Origin: Gemmatimonadales bacterium
GTDB lineage: Bacteria > Gemmatimonadota > Gemmatimonadetes > Gemmatimonadales > GWC2-71-9
Length of the DNA stretch: 6,967 bases
Direction: 5' to 3'
Assembly (NCBI GenBank): GCA_013812695.1
Contig: JACCSZ010000195.1
Span: 1-6,967 of the forward strand
Below, one piece after another: positions 5,819 through 6,967 of the stretch. A model generated the notes under the pieces. That model searched no databases and was not told where the DNA came from. It saw only the letters and a list, made by a program, of their open reading frames with translations. How positions within the stretch are numbered: position 1 is the stretch's first letter; the number at the start of each line of letters is the position of its first letter. A program made the position numbers and the translations under genes.

Positions 5819-6606
5819 TGATTGAGCAGCAGGCGGGTGAGCACGGTGTCGAGCACCAGAATGAGCACCGAGCTGGTGACGACGGCCGTGGTGGTGCTCT
5901 TCCCAACGCCTTCGGCGCCCTGCTGGGTGTTGAACCCCATGTAGCAGGCGATGATCGTGATCGATCCCGCGAAGAAGAACGCCTTGATGACCGAGTAGTA
6001 GGCATCCCACGGGCGCCAGTAGTACTGGGCGCCGTAGATGAAATCGGCGTCCGTCACCGGGAGCACCGCCTTGACCGAGAGCCATCCCGAGACGACCCCG
6101 GACAGGTTGGCGAGCACGGTCAGGGCGGGAATCATGATGAGCCCCGCCAGGACGCGCGGGATCACGAGGTGTGACGCCGGCGAACGGCCCAGGCTTTCGA
6201 GCGCGTCGATCTGCTCGGTGACGCGCATCGTCCCCAGCTCCGCGGCGTAGCGGGCGCCGATCCGTCCCGCCAGGATGAGCGCCGTCAGCACCGGGCCCAG
6301 CTCGAGGATAATGGACGAGACCACGAGCGTGCCGACGACGTAGTACGGGATGCTGCCGGTGAACTGATAGCCGGTCTGGAGGGCGGTGACCGCGCCCGCG
6401 AAGGCCGAGATCAGCAGGACGATGAACAGGCTGCCCGCGCCGATGTTCCACGCCTCGATCATCATGCGCGGCCACCAGATCCGGACCTCGCTCAGACCCC
6501 GGATCATGTCGAGCATGAAATAGGAGAGGCGGCCGACGTGCCCCGCGCCCTCCAGGACCCAGCGGCCGGTGATCTGGCGGATGTCGATTGTGGTGGAGGC
6601 GGCCAT
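5815..6606 (-). CDS. mlaE: MlaE-like ABC transporter permease
   Basis: This 263-residue permease of the MlaE family forms the transmembrane dimer that MlaF energises and MlaD caps. Visible are an amphipathic N-terminal helix region (about 10-50), membrane helices at about 55-75, 88-112, 147-172, 205-224 and 242-261, and the family block ELGPVLTALILAGRIGARYA (102-121) followed by AAELGTMRVTEQIDAL (121-136). A second conserved block is CYMGFNTQQGAEGVGKSTT (221-239). I chose ATG 6606 because AAGGGG lies 3 bases upstream and a candidate promoter would start RNA about 26 bases before it. An ATG at 6630 would add eight residues, but would overlap the divergent mutY start codon. The gene's stop overlaps mlaF by 4 bases. 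It appears to be the first gene of the minus-strand series. Confidence 0.96.
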   Translation of the reverse strand: MAASTTIDIRQITGRWVLEGAGHVGRLSYFMLDMIRGLSEVRIWWPRMMIEAWNIGAGSLFIVLLISAFAGAVTALQTGYQFTGSIPYYVVGTLVVSSIILELGPVLTALILAGRIGARYAAELGTMRVTEQIDALESLGRSPASHLVIPRVLAGLIMIPALTVLANLSGVVSGWLSVKAVLPVTDADFIYGAQYYWRPWDAYYSVIKAFFFAGSITIIACYMGFNTQQGAEGVGKSTTTAVVTSSVLILVLDTVLTRLLLNQ

Positions 6607-6628
6607 AGGCCCCTTATCTTGCCCACCC

Positions 6629-6967
6629 ATGCCGCGTAAGTCTACCCCTCGGCAGCGAACCGTCGACTCGCGTCAGGCCGCCGACTTCCGCCGCCGCCTC
6701 CTTCGATGGTTTCGGCGCTGTGGCCGCGACCTGCCGTGGCGCCGCACCCGGGATCCCTACCGCGTGCTGGTGTCCGAGTTCATGCTGCAGCAGACCCAGG
6801 TCTCGCGGGTCGAGGCCTACTACCATCGTTTTCTCGAGCGCTACCCGACAATTGAGATCCTGGCCGGCTCGGAGCCGACGGTGGTCCGGGAGAGCTGGGC
6901 CGGTCTCGGCTACTACCGCCGCGCGGCCAACCTGCACCGGCTGGCGCAGGAGGTCATCCGGGACCAC
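6629..6967 (+). CDS. mutY: MutY A/G-specific adenine glycosylase, N-terminal part (runs off the right edge)
   Basis: The frame is open from ATG 6629 to the window end, giving 113 residues. MutY removes adenine mispaired with 8-oxoguanine, starting base-excision repair. After a basic N-terminal extension (1-30) come LPWRRTRDPY (35-44), SEFMLQQTQV (49-58) and WAGLGYYRRAANLH (90-103), all hallmark MutY blocks. Glu50 aligns with the E. coli catalytic Glu37. The helix-hairpin-helix, catalytic Asp, iron-sulfur cluster and C-terminal MutT-like domain would lie beyond the window, so completeness cannot be judged. The minus-strand frame across the same bases is a shadow. The gene diverges from mlaE, with 22 bases between the preferred start codons. 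No Shine-Dalgarno is evident upstream. An AT-rich TATCTT box at 6615-6620 sits 8 bases before the ATG and could be the -10 of a leaderless transcript. Confidence 0.93.
   Translation, partial: MPRKSTPRQRTVDSRQAADFRRRLLRWFRRCGRDLPWRRTRDPYRVLVSEFMLQQTQVSRVEAYYHRFLERYPTIEILAGSEPTVVRESWAGLGYYRRAANLHRLAQEVIRDH
6639..6666 (-). promoter_or_regulatory. Candidate promoter for the mlaEFD-rnz series
   Basis: On the minus strand a TCGACG box (6666-6661), a 16-base spacer and a TAGACT box (6644-6639) each match 4 of 6 consensus sigma-70 bases. RNA would begin near 6632, giving about 26 bases of leader before mlaE ATG 6606. It lies inside the 5' end of mutY. Such weak matches occur by chance, so this is only a candidate. 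Confidence 0.25.

Noticed and set aside
4112..5821. A 569-codon open frame on the plus strand
   Set aside because: It lies antisense to mlaF, mlaD and the start of rnz, whose motifs are unmistakable. Its translation is rich in His, Arg, Asp and Glu without any domain, as expected of a GC-rich antisense shadow.
5819..6475. N-terminal extension of the mlaF frame, suggesting a 469-aa fusion
   Set aside because: The extension is an alternate-frame shadow of mlaE. The internal ATG at 5818 gives a normal-length ATPase and a standard ATGA overlap.
6614..6967. Minus-strand open frame at the right edge
   Set aside because: It is antisense to the clear MutY motifs and shows no domain of its own.

Overview
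This is a high-GC bacterial window of dense, mostly housekeeping genes. A free-living diderm (outer-membrane) bacterium is indicated by the lipid-transport genes of the Mla/MCE type and by a lipobox lipoprotein. The gene mix and the style of the proteins (an Mla D-subunit with a long C-terminal extension, RNase Z directly downstream, a class II photolyase) remind me of Gemmatimonadota or a related soil phylum. That placement is inference from recollection, not a search result.

Layout. Positions 1-436 (minus) hold the N-terminal part of a secreted lipoprotein that runs off the left edge. Positions 482-1870 (plus) encode a class II DNA photolyase, divergent from the lipoprotein. From 6606 down to 1877 all genes lie on the minus strand, in the order mlaE, mlaF, mlaD, rnz (RNase Z), a YjdF/DUF2238 membrane protein, a 53-residue basic protein, and a 98-residue coiled-coil-like protein. 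The first three are tightly coupled (ATGA overlap, then a 6-base gap) and rnz follows after 19 bases. Spacing then widens to 55, 77 and 107 bases, so the last two small genes may be separate units. The final gene converges on the photolyase with only 6 bases between stop codons. At the right edge mutY starts on the plus strand, divergent from mlaE, and is cut by the window end.

How the genes work together. MlaE (permease), MlaF (ATPase) and MlaD (MCE substrate-binding subunit) should form one inner-membrane ABC complex moving phospholipids between the inner and outer membranes. RNase Z matures tRNA 3' ends and is probably only a passenger in the operon. Photolyase and MutY are both DNA-repair enzymes (UV dimers and 8-oxoG:A mispairs) but sit at opposite ends of the window and are not linked.

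No RNA gene, mobile element, CRISPR array or convincing terminator was seen, and no stretch over 300 bases lacks a gene. I do not see a clear new biological system. The least understood items are the 53-aa and 98-aa proteins and the partial lipoprotein. The 53-aa gene and the two edge-truncated genes are easy to miss because they are short, use a GTG start, or lack a stop in the window.
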